Source: Firmicutes bacterium AF25-13AC (lineage in GTDB: Bacteria; Bacillota; Clostridia; Lachnospirales; Lachnospiraceae). From it: DNA of 64,000 bases. Below the pieces are notes generated by a model. It was not told the origin of the DNA. It saw only the letters and a list, made by a program, of their open reading frames with translations, and made no database searches. The stretch lies in contig QUFP01000020.1 of the NCBI GenBank assembly GCA_003478935.1, forward strand, positions 1 to 64,000. Reading direction: 5' to 3'. The translations under genes and the position numbers were made by a program. How positions within the stretch are numbered: the stretch's first letter is position 1; every line of letters begins with the position of its first letter. Positions 20,296-29,328 of the stretch are shown piece by piece.

Positions 20296-21948
20296 ATGGC
20301 AAATGATATGAGATATCTTTCGGCAGAAGAGGAAGCAAAACTTTTAAAGCCGATTGATGAATATGTTGGTAAAATACAGGCACAGATAGATGCCCTGCGT
20401 GTAGATGGTTCTGATCAGGTGCAGGCATTAAAGACACATATCTCTTTAACAAAGGAAGATAAGAATTATACAAAAGAGGAGCAGAATGAGATTATCCGAA
20501 AGGATCAGGCACTTCTTGTAAAGGCAAGAGAGGTAGAAGCTGCAAATAAGGATAAAGTTTCCAAGCTGATTGCAGATGCAGAATCTTATTTGAAGACTCA
20601 TTTTAAGAAAGATTATTACGATAAGGTTGTAGCAAGCTGTGCAGCTCAAAAGGAAGCTGAGAATGCAGAATATGTAAAAGTTCGTGAGAAGCTGAAAGCA
20701 GAGCACGAGCGCACAATCTCCGGAATGACAGATAAGCAGGAGCTTAAGGACGAGAAGTATGTATATAAGAATCGTCTGTATGATGCACAGATGGTGCATG
20801 AGTCAAAGCTTCAGGAAATCAAGGACAGAAAGCATGAGGCATTTGTGCATCAGTATCATCTGATTGATTTGCTTCGTATGTCAAAGTTTACTTATGGACA
20901 GAAGAAGCTTCAGAAACTGGAAAATTACAAGTATACATTTAATACACCGCAGTTCCTTTATAAGAACGGACTTTATATTGTAATTATCCTGATTTTTATC
21001 GCACTTTGCTTTATAACACCAGTTGTAAAGGATACGCAGCTTCTGACAACAGCTAATATTTTGAATATTCTTCAGCAGGCATCACCTCGTATCTTCCTGG
21101 CTCTTGGTGTAGCAGGATTGATTTTGTTAACCGGTACTGATCTTTCTGTAGGCCGAATGGTTGGTATGGGTATGGTAACAGCAACCATTATTATGCACAA
21201 TGGTATTAATACGGGCGGTGTATTTGGCCATATCTTTGACTTCACTGGAATCCCTGCACCAGCTCGTGCAATATTTGCACTGCTTGTATGTGTGATTCTG
21301 ACAACTGGATTTGCATCAATTGCAGGTTTCTTTATGGCAAGATTTAAGATGCATCCATTTATCTCTACTATGGCAAACATGCTTATTATCTTTGGTCTTG
21401 TAACATATGCAACAAAGGGTGTATCCTTTGGAGCAATTGATTCTTCCATCCCGGCAATGTTTATTCCAAAAATTGGAAATTTCCCAACCATTATTCTGTG
21501 GGCAGTTGTTGCAGTTGCAGTTGTATGGTTTATCTGGAATAAGACAACGTTTGGTAAGAATCTGTATGCAGTTGGTGGTAATCCAGAAGCAGCTGCTGTA
21601 TCTGGTATTTCTGTATTTGCAGTAACAATGGGCGCATTCGTTCTTGCAGGTATCCTGTATGGATTTGGTGCTTGGCTGGAATGTAATCGTATGATCGGTT
21701 CTGGTAGTGCAGCTTATGGACAAGGATGGGATATGGATGCTATCGCTGCCTGCGTTGTTGGTGGTGTATCCTTTACTGGTGGTATTGGTAAGATCTCTGG
21801 TGTTGTAACTGGTGTATTGATCTTTACTGCACTGACTTATTCCCTTACTATTCTTGGTATTGATACAAACCTTCAGTTTATCTTTGAAGGTATTATCATT
21901 CTCGTAGCAGTTACACTCGACTGTCTCAAGTACGTAAAGAAGAAGTAA
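20296..21948 (+). CDS. mglC: Sugar ABC transporter permease (MglC-type) with long coiled-coil N-terminus
   Basis: The C-terminal part (from about residue 225) is a normal BPD_transp_2 permease with about nine membrane spans and motifs GLILLTGTDLSVGRMVG and GGVSFTGGIG. The N-terminal 210 residues are hydrophilic, rich in Lys, Glu and Ala, with heptad-like helices (for example around residues 40-100 and 105-170). Family members are usually about 330-350 residues; this one is 550. The extension should lie in the cytoplasm beside the ATPase. GAGAGGAG precedes the ATG. Confidence 0.88.
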   Translation: MANDMRYLSAEEEAKLLKPIDEYVGKIQAQIDALRVDGSDQVQALKTHISLTKEDKNYTKEEQNEIIRKDQALLVKAREVEAANKDKVSKLIADAESYLKTHFKKDYYDKVVASCAAQKEAENAEYVKVREKLKAEHERTISGMTDKQELKDEKYVYKNRLYDAQMVHESKLQEIKDRKHEAFVHQYHLIDLLRMSKFTYGQKKLQKLENYKYTFNTPQFLYKNGLYIVIILIFIALCFITPVVKDTQLLTTANILNILQQASPRIFLALGVAGLILLTGTDLSVGRMVGMGMVTATIIMHNGINTGGVFGHIFDFTGIPAPARAIFALLVCVILTTGFASIAGFFMARFKMHPFISTMANMLIIFGLVTYATKGVSFGAIDSSIPAMFIPKIGNFPTIILWAVVAVAVVWFIWNKTTFGKNLYAVGGNPEAAAVSGISVFAVTMGAFVLAGILYGFGAWLECNRMIGSGSAAYGQGWDMDAIAACVVGGVSFTGGIGKISGVVTGVLIFTALTYSLTILGIDTNLQFIFEGIIILVAVTLDCLKYVKKK

Positions 21949-22005
21949 TGCACAAAAAATGTATAAAAAAATAATATTACTAGTGGAAAATTGGTAAAAA
22001 AAGAG

Positions 22006-22056
22006 TATAATGAAGATGGCACGAATCTATTTATAAAGAAGTTCGTGCCATTTTTT
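22006..22056 (+). terminator. Terminator after the transporter, overlapping a possible promoter
   Basis: GGCACGAA (22018-22025) pairs with TTCGTGCC (22042-22049), followed by six T. Only seven bases before the stem is a perfect TATAAT (22006-22011) with no clear -35. The hairpin ends the transporter transcript; if the TATAAT is used, it would also sit at the very 5' end of the regulator mRNA. Confidence 0.75.
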
Positions 22057-22098
22057 GTAAATGCAGAAAGATTTCTTAGTAAACATGGAGGAATATAG

Positions 22099-23703
22099 AT
22101 GACTACATATAAAGTACTTCTTGTAGATGATGAGGAAGAAGTCAGAAATGCAATTGAACAAAGAATTAATTGGGAGGAACTGGGATTTGAAGTAATCGGA
22201 AAGGCACAGAACGGTGTAAAGGCTATGGAAATAGCAGAAAAACTGCAGCCAGATGTAGTCATTACCGATATCAAAATGCCCTATATGAATGGATTGGAAC
22301 TGGCACGTAATTTAAAGGAAGAGAATCCAGGCGTGCGAATTTTAATTCTGACAGGATTTGATGAGTTTGAATATGCCAAGGAAGCAGTTCATCTTGAAAT
22401 CGAAGAGTATATATTAAAACCGGTCAATGCCAATGAGCTTTCCGAATGTCTCAAACGATTAAAAAATGTACTTGATAAAGAGAGAGAAGAAAAATTAAAT
22501 GTAAGAAAGCTAGAGCAGTACTATACAGATTCCCTTCCTGTACTTCAAACGAATTTCTTTTGCTCTCTTGTGGAGGGACGCATTTCAGACAGTGAAATCA
22601 ATAAATATTTAAATGATTATCAGATCTCTTTGCCAGGACCGTATTTTTGCTGTGCTGTTTTTCATACATCAGAAAATCATGTTCCTGACGGGATGACACC
22701 ACTTCTTCTTTCAATATCTGTACAAAGAGAAGTAAAGGAAAAATTCCGTGGCAAATGGGACTGCAGATATTTTTCATATTTGGGAAATATTGTTATGGTA
22801 GTCAATCTCGGTGGAGATGATGAAATCACGAGGCTGACGGATGACTGTGACCGCTTCTGCAAATGGGCAGACCGCTTTTTTGGCGCAGTTGTTACTGTTG
22901 GAATCGGTAAGGTGTGCAATGAAGTATCAAATCTTCGTTTTTCCTATGAAGGGGCATGGGAAGCACTTTCGTATCGTGTTATTTACGGATCAGGCTGTTC
23001 TATCAATATTGCAGATATTGCACCGAAGGGGCAGGGACTTTCCATGCAGCCAGATGATATTAATATGAATGATGTGTTCAAGGCAGTTCATATTGGGGTA
23101 CGTGAAGATATTGAACATGCAGTTTTTTCTTTAGTGAAGGAACTAAAAGATAATGCAAAAACAATTATGCAGTATAATTTTACTGTGCTGGAAATTGTAG
23201 GGCATCTATATCGTTTCTGTGGAAATAATCATATGAAATTTGAAGATCATGCCGGAGAAATCAAAAATGCGTATGAAGAAATTACAAAGATGGATGAAAG
23301 CGCATTATTAGCCTGGCTTGTCAGAGTGGCATTATCAATCAGTGATGAACTAAAAAATGCCAGAAATTCTTCACTGCGTTACCTTATTTCAGAAGCAAAA
23401 AATATTGTTCGTGATGAGTATGCAGATGCAGATCTGTCACTTGATACCGTATGTTCAAAGCTTGGTGTATCAAATTCCTATTTTTCTTCTATTTTTAAGA
23501 AAGAAGTGGGCATTTCATTTATTACATATTTGACAGATTACAGAATGCAGCAGGCTGTTCATCTGATGCTTGAAACAAATGAAAAAAATTATGAAATTGC
23601 AGAACATGTTGGCTATGAGGACGCAAACTATTTTGGATATGTTTTTAAACGCAAATATGGAATGTCGCCTTCAAAATATCGCACAGAGCATATGGGAAAA
23701 TGA
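22099..23703 (+). CDS. AraC-family response regulator (YesN-type)
   Basis: This is a 534-residue two-component response regulator. The N-terminal receiver has DD at 10-11, the phosphate-accepting Asp at residue 57 (VVITDIKMP) and the Lys in YILKPV. A middle region of about 300 residues has no clear motif. The C-terminal AraC-type double helix-turn-helix (about residues 425-530) includes SLDTVCSKLGVSNSYFSSIFKK and GMSPSKYR. It overlaps the kinase gene by four bases, so the two are translated together. Its likely target is the sugar transporter upstream. Confidence 0.92.
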   Translation: MTTYKVLLVDDEEEVRNAIEQRINWEELGFEVIGKAQNGVKAMEIAEKLQPDVVITDIKMPYMNGLELARNLKEENPGVRILILTGFDEFEYAKEAVHLEIEEYILKPVNANELSECLKRLKNVLDKEREEKLNVRKLEQYYTDSLPVLQTNFFCSLVEGRISDSEINKYLNDYQISLPGPYFCCAVFHTSENHVPDGMTPLLLSISVQREVKEKFRGKWDCRYFSYLGNIVMVVNLGGDDEITRLTDDCDRFCKWADRFFGAVVTVGIGKVCNEVSNLRFSYEGAWEALSYRVIYGSGCSINIADIAPKGQGLSMQPDDINMNDVFKAVHIGVREDIEHAVFSLVKELKDNAKTIMQYNFTVLEIVGHLYRFCGNNHMKFEDHAGEIKNAYEEITKMDESALLAWLVRVALSISDELKNARNSSLRYLISEAKNIVRDEYADADLSLDTVCSKLGVSNSYFSSIFKKEVGISFITYLTDYRMQQAVHLMLETNEKNYEIAEHVGYEDANYFGYVFKRKYGMSPSKYRTEHMGK

Positions 23704-25523
23704 GTATGAAAAAAAGAAAAGTGTCAGATATTCAGTCTGTCATTATGACGGTTCTTTCTTTGATGACGGTAATTACGTCTATATCTATGGGGTTATTGCT
23801 TTACAATCGATATGAAATGGCTATGCGTCAGAATGAAGTTCGCAACACACAAAACCTGATGGAAAGCACAGTCAATTCCATGGAGCAGTATCTGAAAAAT
23901 ATGAGACAGATTTCAGATACTGTCACATATAATATTATACAGGCATTTGATGTGTCTAGTCCGGAGTTTAATCAGCAGCTGAGTTTTCTATATGATTTTA
24001 ATAAGGACAAAATACAGAGTATTGCGCTTTATGATATGGAAGGAAATCTTATTGTGGCAGAGCCAGTTACGCTGCAGAAGGATGGTGTAGAGGTGCTTTG
24101 GCAGTCTTGGTTTGAAAATGCAGCAGAGGAAATTGAAAATATGCACTTTTCAACGCCTCATATGCAGAATTTATTTCAGGATGATGCAAAAACGTATCAT
24201 TGGGTAATTTCCTTAAGCCGTGCAGTAGACGGCATTGATGGAGACAGACCTGAGAATGGCATTTTGCTTGTTGATATGAAATATTCCTTTATTGAGGAAA
24301 TGATGAATCAGGTGAATGATCAAAACAGGGGGCGATATTATTATGTCTGTGATGGGGAAGGAAATCTGATTTATCATCCTTATGCAAATGAAATCAGCAA
24401 TGGATTGTTTGAGGAAGATTTCAGTATTGTATGCAGCAGTGAAGATGGTGTATATAAAAATTTGCGCAGCCCAAGTGGAGATAAGCAGACTGCAATTGTA
24501 AGTACCATATCATATACGGGCTGGAAGATGGTAGGCATTGTAAAGCAGGACATTAGAACAGACAGCCGAGAACAGTTTCGTATTTATATGGTAATTGTTG
24601 TGATTATGCTGATTATGATGCTTCTTTTAGTCAATCGCATTGTGTCGAAAAGGATTTCAAGTCCAATTCTTAAATTGGATGCATCTGTAAGGGCATATGA
24701 AGCTGGGGAAAAGCCTGATATCTATATTGGAGGCTCATATGAGATTCGTCATCTTGGAAAATCTGTCCAGCATTCGTATGAAGAAATTGAGCGGTTAATG
24801 AAAGAAATTGTGAAGCAGCAGAATGAGAGAAGAAAGAGTGAACTGGCAGCACTGCAAAGTCAGATCAACCCGCATTTTCTTTATAATACTTTGGAATCTA
24901 TCACTTGGATGGTTGAGGCCAATAAAAATCAGGATGCAGTTTTTATGATATCTGAGCTGGCCAAGCTGTTTAGAATCAGTTTGTCAAGAGGAAAGACGAT
25001 TATTAGTATTGAGGATGAGCTAAAGCACTGCAAAAATTATATGAATATTCAAAAGTATCGCTACAAGGAGCGTTTTGTGACAGAATATGATGTTTCAGAA
25101 GAAATTTATCCGTTTTGTACGGTAAAGCTTATTTTGCAGCCGATTCTTGAAAATGCTATATATTATGGTGTAGGAAATATGGATGAGGATGACCAGCCTA
25201 AAATTATTGTCAAAGGCTGGAAAGATGATGCAGAAATCTATCTTTCAGTTACGGATAATGGAATGGGAATGCGTCATGAAGATGTAGAAAATATTTTAAA
25301 AGATAATCAGAAAGGACCCAAACATGGTTCTGGTGTAGGACTCATTAATGTGCACACGCGTATTCAGCTGATGTTTGGAAATAAATATGGCCTTATTGTG
25401 GAGAGTGAACCAGATGAGGGAACAACAGTCACGATTCATTTGCCTGCTGTGCCATACACTAAGGAAAATTGTGAAGTGCTTGAGACTCCGGGGAAGCCAG
25501 TCAGAAAAGAGGGTGAATCATGA
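23700..25523 (+). CDS. Sensor histidine kinase (YesM-type)
   Basis: This is a 607-residue membrane kinase. One span lies near residues 17-37, an extracellular sensor region of about 250 residues follows, a second span lies near 290-312, then a HAMP-like linker and the His_kinase domain with INPHFLYNTLES (His 392) and the ATPase motifs VTDNGMGM and GSGVGLINVHTR. The start ATG overlaps the regulator stop (ATGA); an ATG six bases later is possible. The next gene overlaps it by four bases, suggesting that its product works with this sensor. Confidence 0.92.
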   Translation: MSMKKRKVSDIQSVIMTVLSLMTVITSISMGLLLYNRYEMAMRQNEVRNTQNLMESTVNSMEQYLKNMRQISDTVTYNIIQAFDVSSPEFNQQLSFLYDFNKDKIQSIALYDMEGNLIVAEPVTLQKDGVEVLWQSWFENAAEEIENMHFSTPHMQNLFQDDAKTYHWVISLSRAVDGIDGDRPENGILLVDMKYSFIEEMMNQVNDQNRGRYYYVCDGEGNLIYHPYANEISNGLFEEDFSIVCSSEDGVYKNLRSPSGDKQTAIVSTISYTGWKMVGIVKQDIRTDSREQFRIYMVIVVIMLIMMLLLVNRIVSKRISSPILKLDASVRAYEAGEKPDIYIGGSYEIRHLGKSVQHSYEEIERLMKEIVKQQNERRKSELAALQSQINPHFLYNTLESITWMVEANKNQDAVFMISELAKLFRISLSRGKTIISIEDELKHCKNYMNIQKYRYKERFVTEYDVSEEIYPFCTVKLILQPILENAIYYGVGNMDEDDQPKIIVKGWKDDAEIYLSVTDNGMGMRHEDVENILKDNQKGPKHGSGVGLINVHTRIQLMFGNKYGLIVESEPDEGTTVTIHLPAVPYTKENCEVLETPGKPVRKEGES

Positions 25524-26503
25524 AAAAAACAAAAACTACTTTTTTGTTAGCAGAAATTTGTCTTGGCATATTGCTGCTGTTTTGTGTGCATCTGATTTTT
25601 GAAGATGAAAAGCCTCAGAAGCGTGTAGCAGTTATTGTTGAAAAATCAGGTGATGAAAAATGGAACTCCTTTATGAATGGTCTAAAGCAGGCAGCTGGAA
25701 TCGCAAATATACATTTGATTATTTGCAATACAGATGAAATTGAAAATGCAGATGAAGAGAAGAACTTGATTTATGATCAGCTGGATAATCAGGTTGATGC
25801 ATTTATTGTTCAGGCGGCGCCGGGCAGGGATACTATTGATATGCTTAGAGAAATTCGCGTACAAAAGCCAATGCTTCTTGTAGCAAATGATGCGCTGCGT
25901 GAAAAAGAGGAAGATCATACATCAAAATATTCTGATTTGCCTGTTATTATGCCAGACTATTACCGTATGGGATATACATTGGCACAGGACTTATTAAGCC
26001 GCAATCAAAATAATATTCAAGGCAAAACTGTTGGAATTATAAGCGGATTTAAGAAAACAGACTGTACTGATAAATGTATGCAGGGTGTATTAGATGTGCT
26101 TTCTGATACGGGATGTGAGATTCAGTTTGATATGAATATCACATATGATATGGCAATTACACAGAGGTTAAAAGAGCAGCAGCCAGTTGACTATTTGATT
26201 GTATTTGACACAAGTGCCTTAGAGCAGGTAGCAGGGATGTATGCACAGAAAAAAGAGAGTGACACGAAAATCTATGGGATTGGAAATAGTATGAAGTGTG
26301 TATATTATCTCGATGATTCTGTGATTGATGGGCTAATTGCGATAGATGGATATAGCATGGGATATCATAGTGCTATAGAAATTTCAAAAGTGCTGAAAAA
26401 TCATCTGTATACGATTAACAACCAGACGATTGAGTATCATTTGCTGCATAAAGAGGATATTTTCAGGGAAGAGGTACAGCATTTCCTTCATACGTATGAT
26501 TGA
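25520..26503 (+). CDS. Membrane-anchored sugar-binding-type protein, likely sensor accessory
   Basis: This 327-residue protein has one N-terminal hydrophobic span (about residues 8-27) without a lipobox Cys, then a periplasmic-binding-protein fold of the LacI/ribose-binding type (RVAVIVEKSGDEKWNSFMNGLKQAA, a DQLDNQVDAFIVQAAPG strand-loop, GKTVGIISG). It is tied to the kinase by a four-base overlap. By analogy with clostridial xylose sensing, where a binding protein pairs with a LytS-type kinase, it may present sugar to the kinase sensor region. No enzymatic motif is seen. Confidence 0.75.
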   Translation: MKKTKTTFLLAEICLGILLLFCVHLIFEDEKPQKRVAVIVEKSGDEKWNSFMNGLKQAAGIANIHLIICNTDEIENADEEKNLIYDQLDNQVDAFIVQAAPGRDTIDMLREIRVQKPMLLVANDALREKEEDHTSKYSDLPVIMPDYYRMGYTLAQDLLSRNQNNIQGKTVGIISGFKKTDCTDKCMQGVLDVLSDTGCEIQFDMNITYDMAITQRLKEQQPVDYLIVFDTSALEQVAGMYAQKKESDTKIYGIGNSMKCVYYLDDSVIDGLIAIDGYSMGYHSAIEISKVLKNHLYTINNQTIEYHLLHKEDIFREEVQHFLHTYD

Positions 26504-26543
26504 GAATTTGCATATAGTCAGCCAAAAAGGAATGGAGATTTCA

Positions 26544-27572
26544 ATGAAACAGTATCAGATAAGAAGTATTCTGATCGGATGCATGTTGTTGTGTCTGACA
26601 GGATGTACGGCGAATAGTGAGAAAAAAAGAGATGTTCTTCGTGTTGGTGTTGTGCTATACACGCAGGATGACCCCTTTATTAATGCGCTTACAGATTGTC
26701 TGAAGGAAGATCTGGCAGAATACGAGTCAGATTCTCTAAAGGTGATTATGACTGTAAGGGATGGAAAAAATGATCAGAAGATTCAAAATGAAGTTGTGAA
26801 GGAGATGCTTGATGCTGGCTGTGAGATACTTGCTGTTGATCTCGTTGACAGGACAGAGCCGTCAAATATAATAAAGATGGCAAAAAAGGAAAATATACCT
26901 GTTATTTTCTTTAATAGAGAGCCAGTGAGAGAGGATTTGATGCAGTGGGATAAGCTGTATTATGTAGGCGGAGATGCCAGACAGTCTGGTATGATGCAGG
27001 GTGAGATTGCAGCAGATATGATACGAGACAATGACGCAGTAGATCGAAATCAGGACGGAAAGATTCAATATGTACTTCTTGAGGGTGAGACAGGTCATCA
27101 GGATGCAATCATTCGAACAGACAGTGTGGTAAAAACAATTAAAGAACAGGGCATTATATTAGAAAGACTAAGTTTCCAGTTTGCAAACTGGAATCGTGGA
27201 CAAGCTGAAAATAAGATGACACAGCTGATTAATCAATATGGAGACGAGATTGAACTAGTCCTTTCTAATAATGATGAGATGGCTCTTGGTGCAGTTGCTG
27301 CGTATGATGCACTTGATTATGATAAAGACAGACGTCCGATAATTTTTGGAATAGATGGTTTGGAAGGTGCATTGGAGGCTGTCCAAAAAGGCACCATTCA
27401 GGGGACTGTGTATAATGACAGGCATGGACAAGCTGAGCAGATTTCGCGTCTTGCGATGACACTGTTTCAAGGTCAGACACCGCCAAAGGAGGATCTGGAA
27501 AATGAACGATATATCTTTTTACCGTATCAAAAGGTGACGGCAGAAAATGTGGAATCATTTATGGAACAATAA
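26544..27572 (+). CDS. Galactose-binding-type lipoprotein
   Basis: This is a 342-residue lipoprotein (lipobox LTGC, Cys 21) of the galactose/glucose-binding family. It has a classic calcium loop, DRNQDGKIQYVLLEGETGH, closer to E. coli MglB than the first binding protein is, plus LVLSNNDEMALGAV. I chose the ATG at 26544 with GGAG upstream; an ATG at 26532 is possible. It has no permease or ATPase partner next to it, so it either shares the upstream transporter or serves the two-component system. Confidence 0.82.
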   Translation: MKQYQIRSILIGCMLLCLTGCTANSEKKRDVLRVGVVLYTQDDPFINALTDCLKEDLAEYESDSLKVIMTVRDGKNDQKIQNEVVKEMLDAGCEILAVDLVDRTEPSNIIKMAKKENIPVIFFNREPVREDLMQWDKLYYVGGDARQSGMMQGEIAADMIRDNDAVDRNQDGKIQYVLLEGETGHQDAIIRTDSVVKTIKEQGIILERLSFQFANWNRGQAENKMTQLINQYGDEIELVLSNNDEMALGAVAAYDALDYDKDRRPIIFGIDGLEGALEAVQKGTIQGTVYNDRHGQAEQISRLAMTLFQGQTPPKEDLENERYIFLPYQKVTAENVESFMEQ

Positions 27573-27604
27573 AAAGGTGCATTTTCGGAAAGGAAAGATT
27601 AAAA

Positions 27605-28174
27605 ATGGAAGATTGGCTGATAAACTATTATGAACAGACAGATCCGCTTAAAAGACAGCAGATGCTTTTGGAAAACAAAAATGAAACTATGAGTGAAGAT
27701 GATAAACTTAGAATGAAGCTTTGGGAGGCCAGATATGGAAAAGGTAAGCCAAGGAAGGATATGTTTGTTGGTTATCTTATGAATTTAAAATATATTGTAG
27801 AAAGCGGAAGTATTGATTTGGGAGGCAGAAAGAAAAAGCTTGCGATAGAAGCTATTCTTGGCCTGAATCTATATGAATTTGAAAGCAAACCACAGACTCA
27901 GAAAGAAATCATTTTTTTAGAATTAAAAAATACATGCAGAAAATATATTGAGATTAGTACAGGAGGACGTGGCTTTACTTCTGTTATTTTTGGAATGGGA
28001 CAGCTGTCAGATGAAAGCATTGCAGGAAAGATCGCTGAACAAATAAGCAGAATTGTGTTTGATGCACCTCATAGTCTGCGAATGGAAAAAGAATTTGAGC
28101 CGCTTCAAAGAGCTGCTTTAGAGGTGTTTAGGGAAATGTATCCTAATCGCGAACATTTTCTGAAAAAAAGATAA
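27605..28174 (+). CDS. Unrecognised 189-residue protein
   Basis: I do not recognise this family with certainty. It is a soluble, mostly helical, charged protein (DWLINYYEQTDPLKRQQMLLENK at the start, then DMFVGYLMNLKYIVESG) with no signal peptide, membrane span or catalytic motif. A Gly-rich loop TGGRGFTSVIFGMG lies in the middle. It begins 33 bases after the lipoprotein gene and is probably in the same transcript. GGAAAGGAAAG lies upstream of its ATG. Confidence 0.7.
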   Translation: MEDWLINYYEQTDPLKRQQMLLENKNETMSEDDKLRMKLWEARYGKGKPRKDMFVGYLMNLKYIVESGSIDLGGRKKKLAIEAILGLNLYEFESKPQTQKEIIFLELKNTCRKYIEISTGGRGFTSVIFGMGQLSDESIAGKIAEQISRIVFDAPHSLRMEKEFEPLQRAALEVFREMYPNREHFLKKR

Positions 28175-28210
28175 GGAATGATAAACGGTGCATTTTCTCT
28201 TTAACGCTAC

Positions 28211-28239
28211 TTGTATTTGCAAAGCAAAAAAGATATACT
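28211..28239 (+). promoter_or_regulatory. Promoter for the DegV gene
   Basis: TTGTAT at 28211-28216 and TATACT at 28234-28239 have a 17-base spacer. Confidence 0.7.
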
Positions 28240-28279
28240 GTAACTGTTTTAATGCTTTAATTATAAGGAGGAGATGAGT

Positions 28280-29167
28280 ATGGCAGAATATTGCATCAGC
28301 TGCTGTTCTACAGCTGATTTGACGAAGGAATATTTTGATAAGCGTGGAATCCACTATGTGTGCTTTCACTATGAACTGGGAGGAAAGGACTATCTAGATG
28401 ACCTTGGTCAGACGATGTCTCCGGCAGAGTTATATCGCAGAATGCTTGCAGGTGAGGATGTAAAGACATCACAGGTTAGTATCGGTGAGTATGCAGATTT
28501 TTTTAGAAAAATATTTGATGAGGGAAAGGATATCCTTCATTTAACGCTTTCAAGCGGAATTTCAGGCAGCTACAATTCAGCATGTATTGCAGCAGAACAG
28601 GTAAGAGAAGAATATCCAAACAGAAAAATTTATGTAGTGGATTCACTGGCAGCTTCCTCTGGTTATGGTTTGTTAGTAGATACTCTGGCAGACAGAAGGG
28701 ATGCAGGAGAGAGCATAGATGAATTGTATGCATGGGTGTGTGAAAATAAAAAGAAACTGCAGCACTGGTTTTTTACTTCTGATCTTACTTTTTTTATCAG
28801 AGGCGGAAGAGTATCAAAGGCAGCTGGATTTTTTGGAGGTATGCTTGGAATCTGTCCTTTGTTAAATGTGGACTATGAGGGACATCTGACAGCAAGAGAG
28901 AAGGTGCGCACGAAGAAAAAGGTGATTCAGCGCATCGTTCAGAAGATGGAAGAAAATGCCGAGGGAGGTCTGGCATATTCGGGCAAATGCTATATCTGTC
29001 AGTCGGAGTGCATGGATGACGCAAAAGCTGTTGCAATGCTCGTTGAGAGCCGCTTTCCTAATTTAAATGGAAAAGTTGAGATTTACCCGATTGGTGCGAC
29101 AATTGGCAGTCATACCGGTCCAGGAACAGTAGCGTTATTTTTCTGGGGAAAAGAACGCGTGGATTGA
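28280..29167 (+). CDS. DegV family protein
   Basis: DegV proteins bind fatty acids and in some bacteria (FakB) present them to a kinase. The 295-residue protein has the family pattern: N-terminal SCCSTADLT, TSQVSIGEY and the SSGISGSYNSA loop that holds the ligand carboxylate, then VDSLAASSGYG and FFIRGGRVSKAA. The start at 28280 is preferred because AAGGAGG (28265-28271) is eight bases away; the ATG at 28274 is too close. No FakA partner is nearby. Confidence 0.88.
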   Translation: MAEYCISCCSTADLTKEYFDKRGIHYVCFHYELGGKDYLDDLGQTMSPAELYRRMLAGEDVKTSQVSIGEYADFFRKIFDEGKDILHLTLSSGISGSYNSACIAAEQVREEYPNRKIYVVDSLAASSGYGLLVDTLADRRDAGESIDELYAWVCENKKKLQHWFFTSDLTFFIRGGRVSKAAGFFGGMLGICPLLNVDYEGHLTAREKVRTKKKVIQRIVQKMEENAEGGLAYSGKCYICQSECMDDAKAVAMLVESRFPNLNGKVEIYPIGATIGSHTGPGTVALFFWGKERVD

Positions 29168-29212
29168 CGCAGTTTTGTAAAAGAAATGTAATGTTTTTGG
29201 ATATTTGAAACA

Positions 29213-29241
29213 TTGAAATAAACTCATACTTATGGTATGAT
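29213..29241 (+). promoter_or_regulatory. Promoter for the zinc-ribbon protein gene
   Basis: TTGAAA at 29213-29218 and TATGAT at 29236-29241 have a 17-base spacer. The leader then contains GTTATCGT/ACGATAAC (29258-29265 with 29281-29288) and GCCGC/GCGGC (29298-29302 with 29309-29313) hairpins. Confidence 0.7.
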
Positions 29242-29328
29242 ACGAAAGGTTAAAGGCGTTATCGTTTACGTTATACGCAGACGATAACTTAAAAAAAGCC
29301 GCAAAAATGCGGCAGAACGGAGAAGCAT

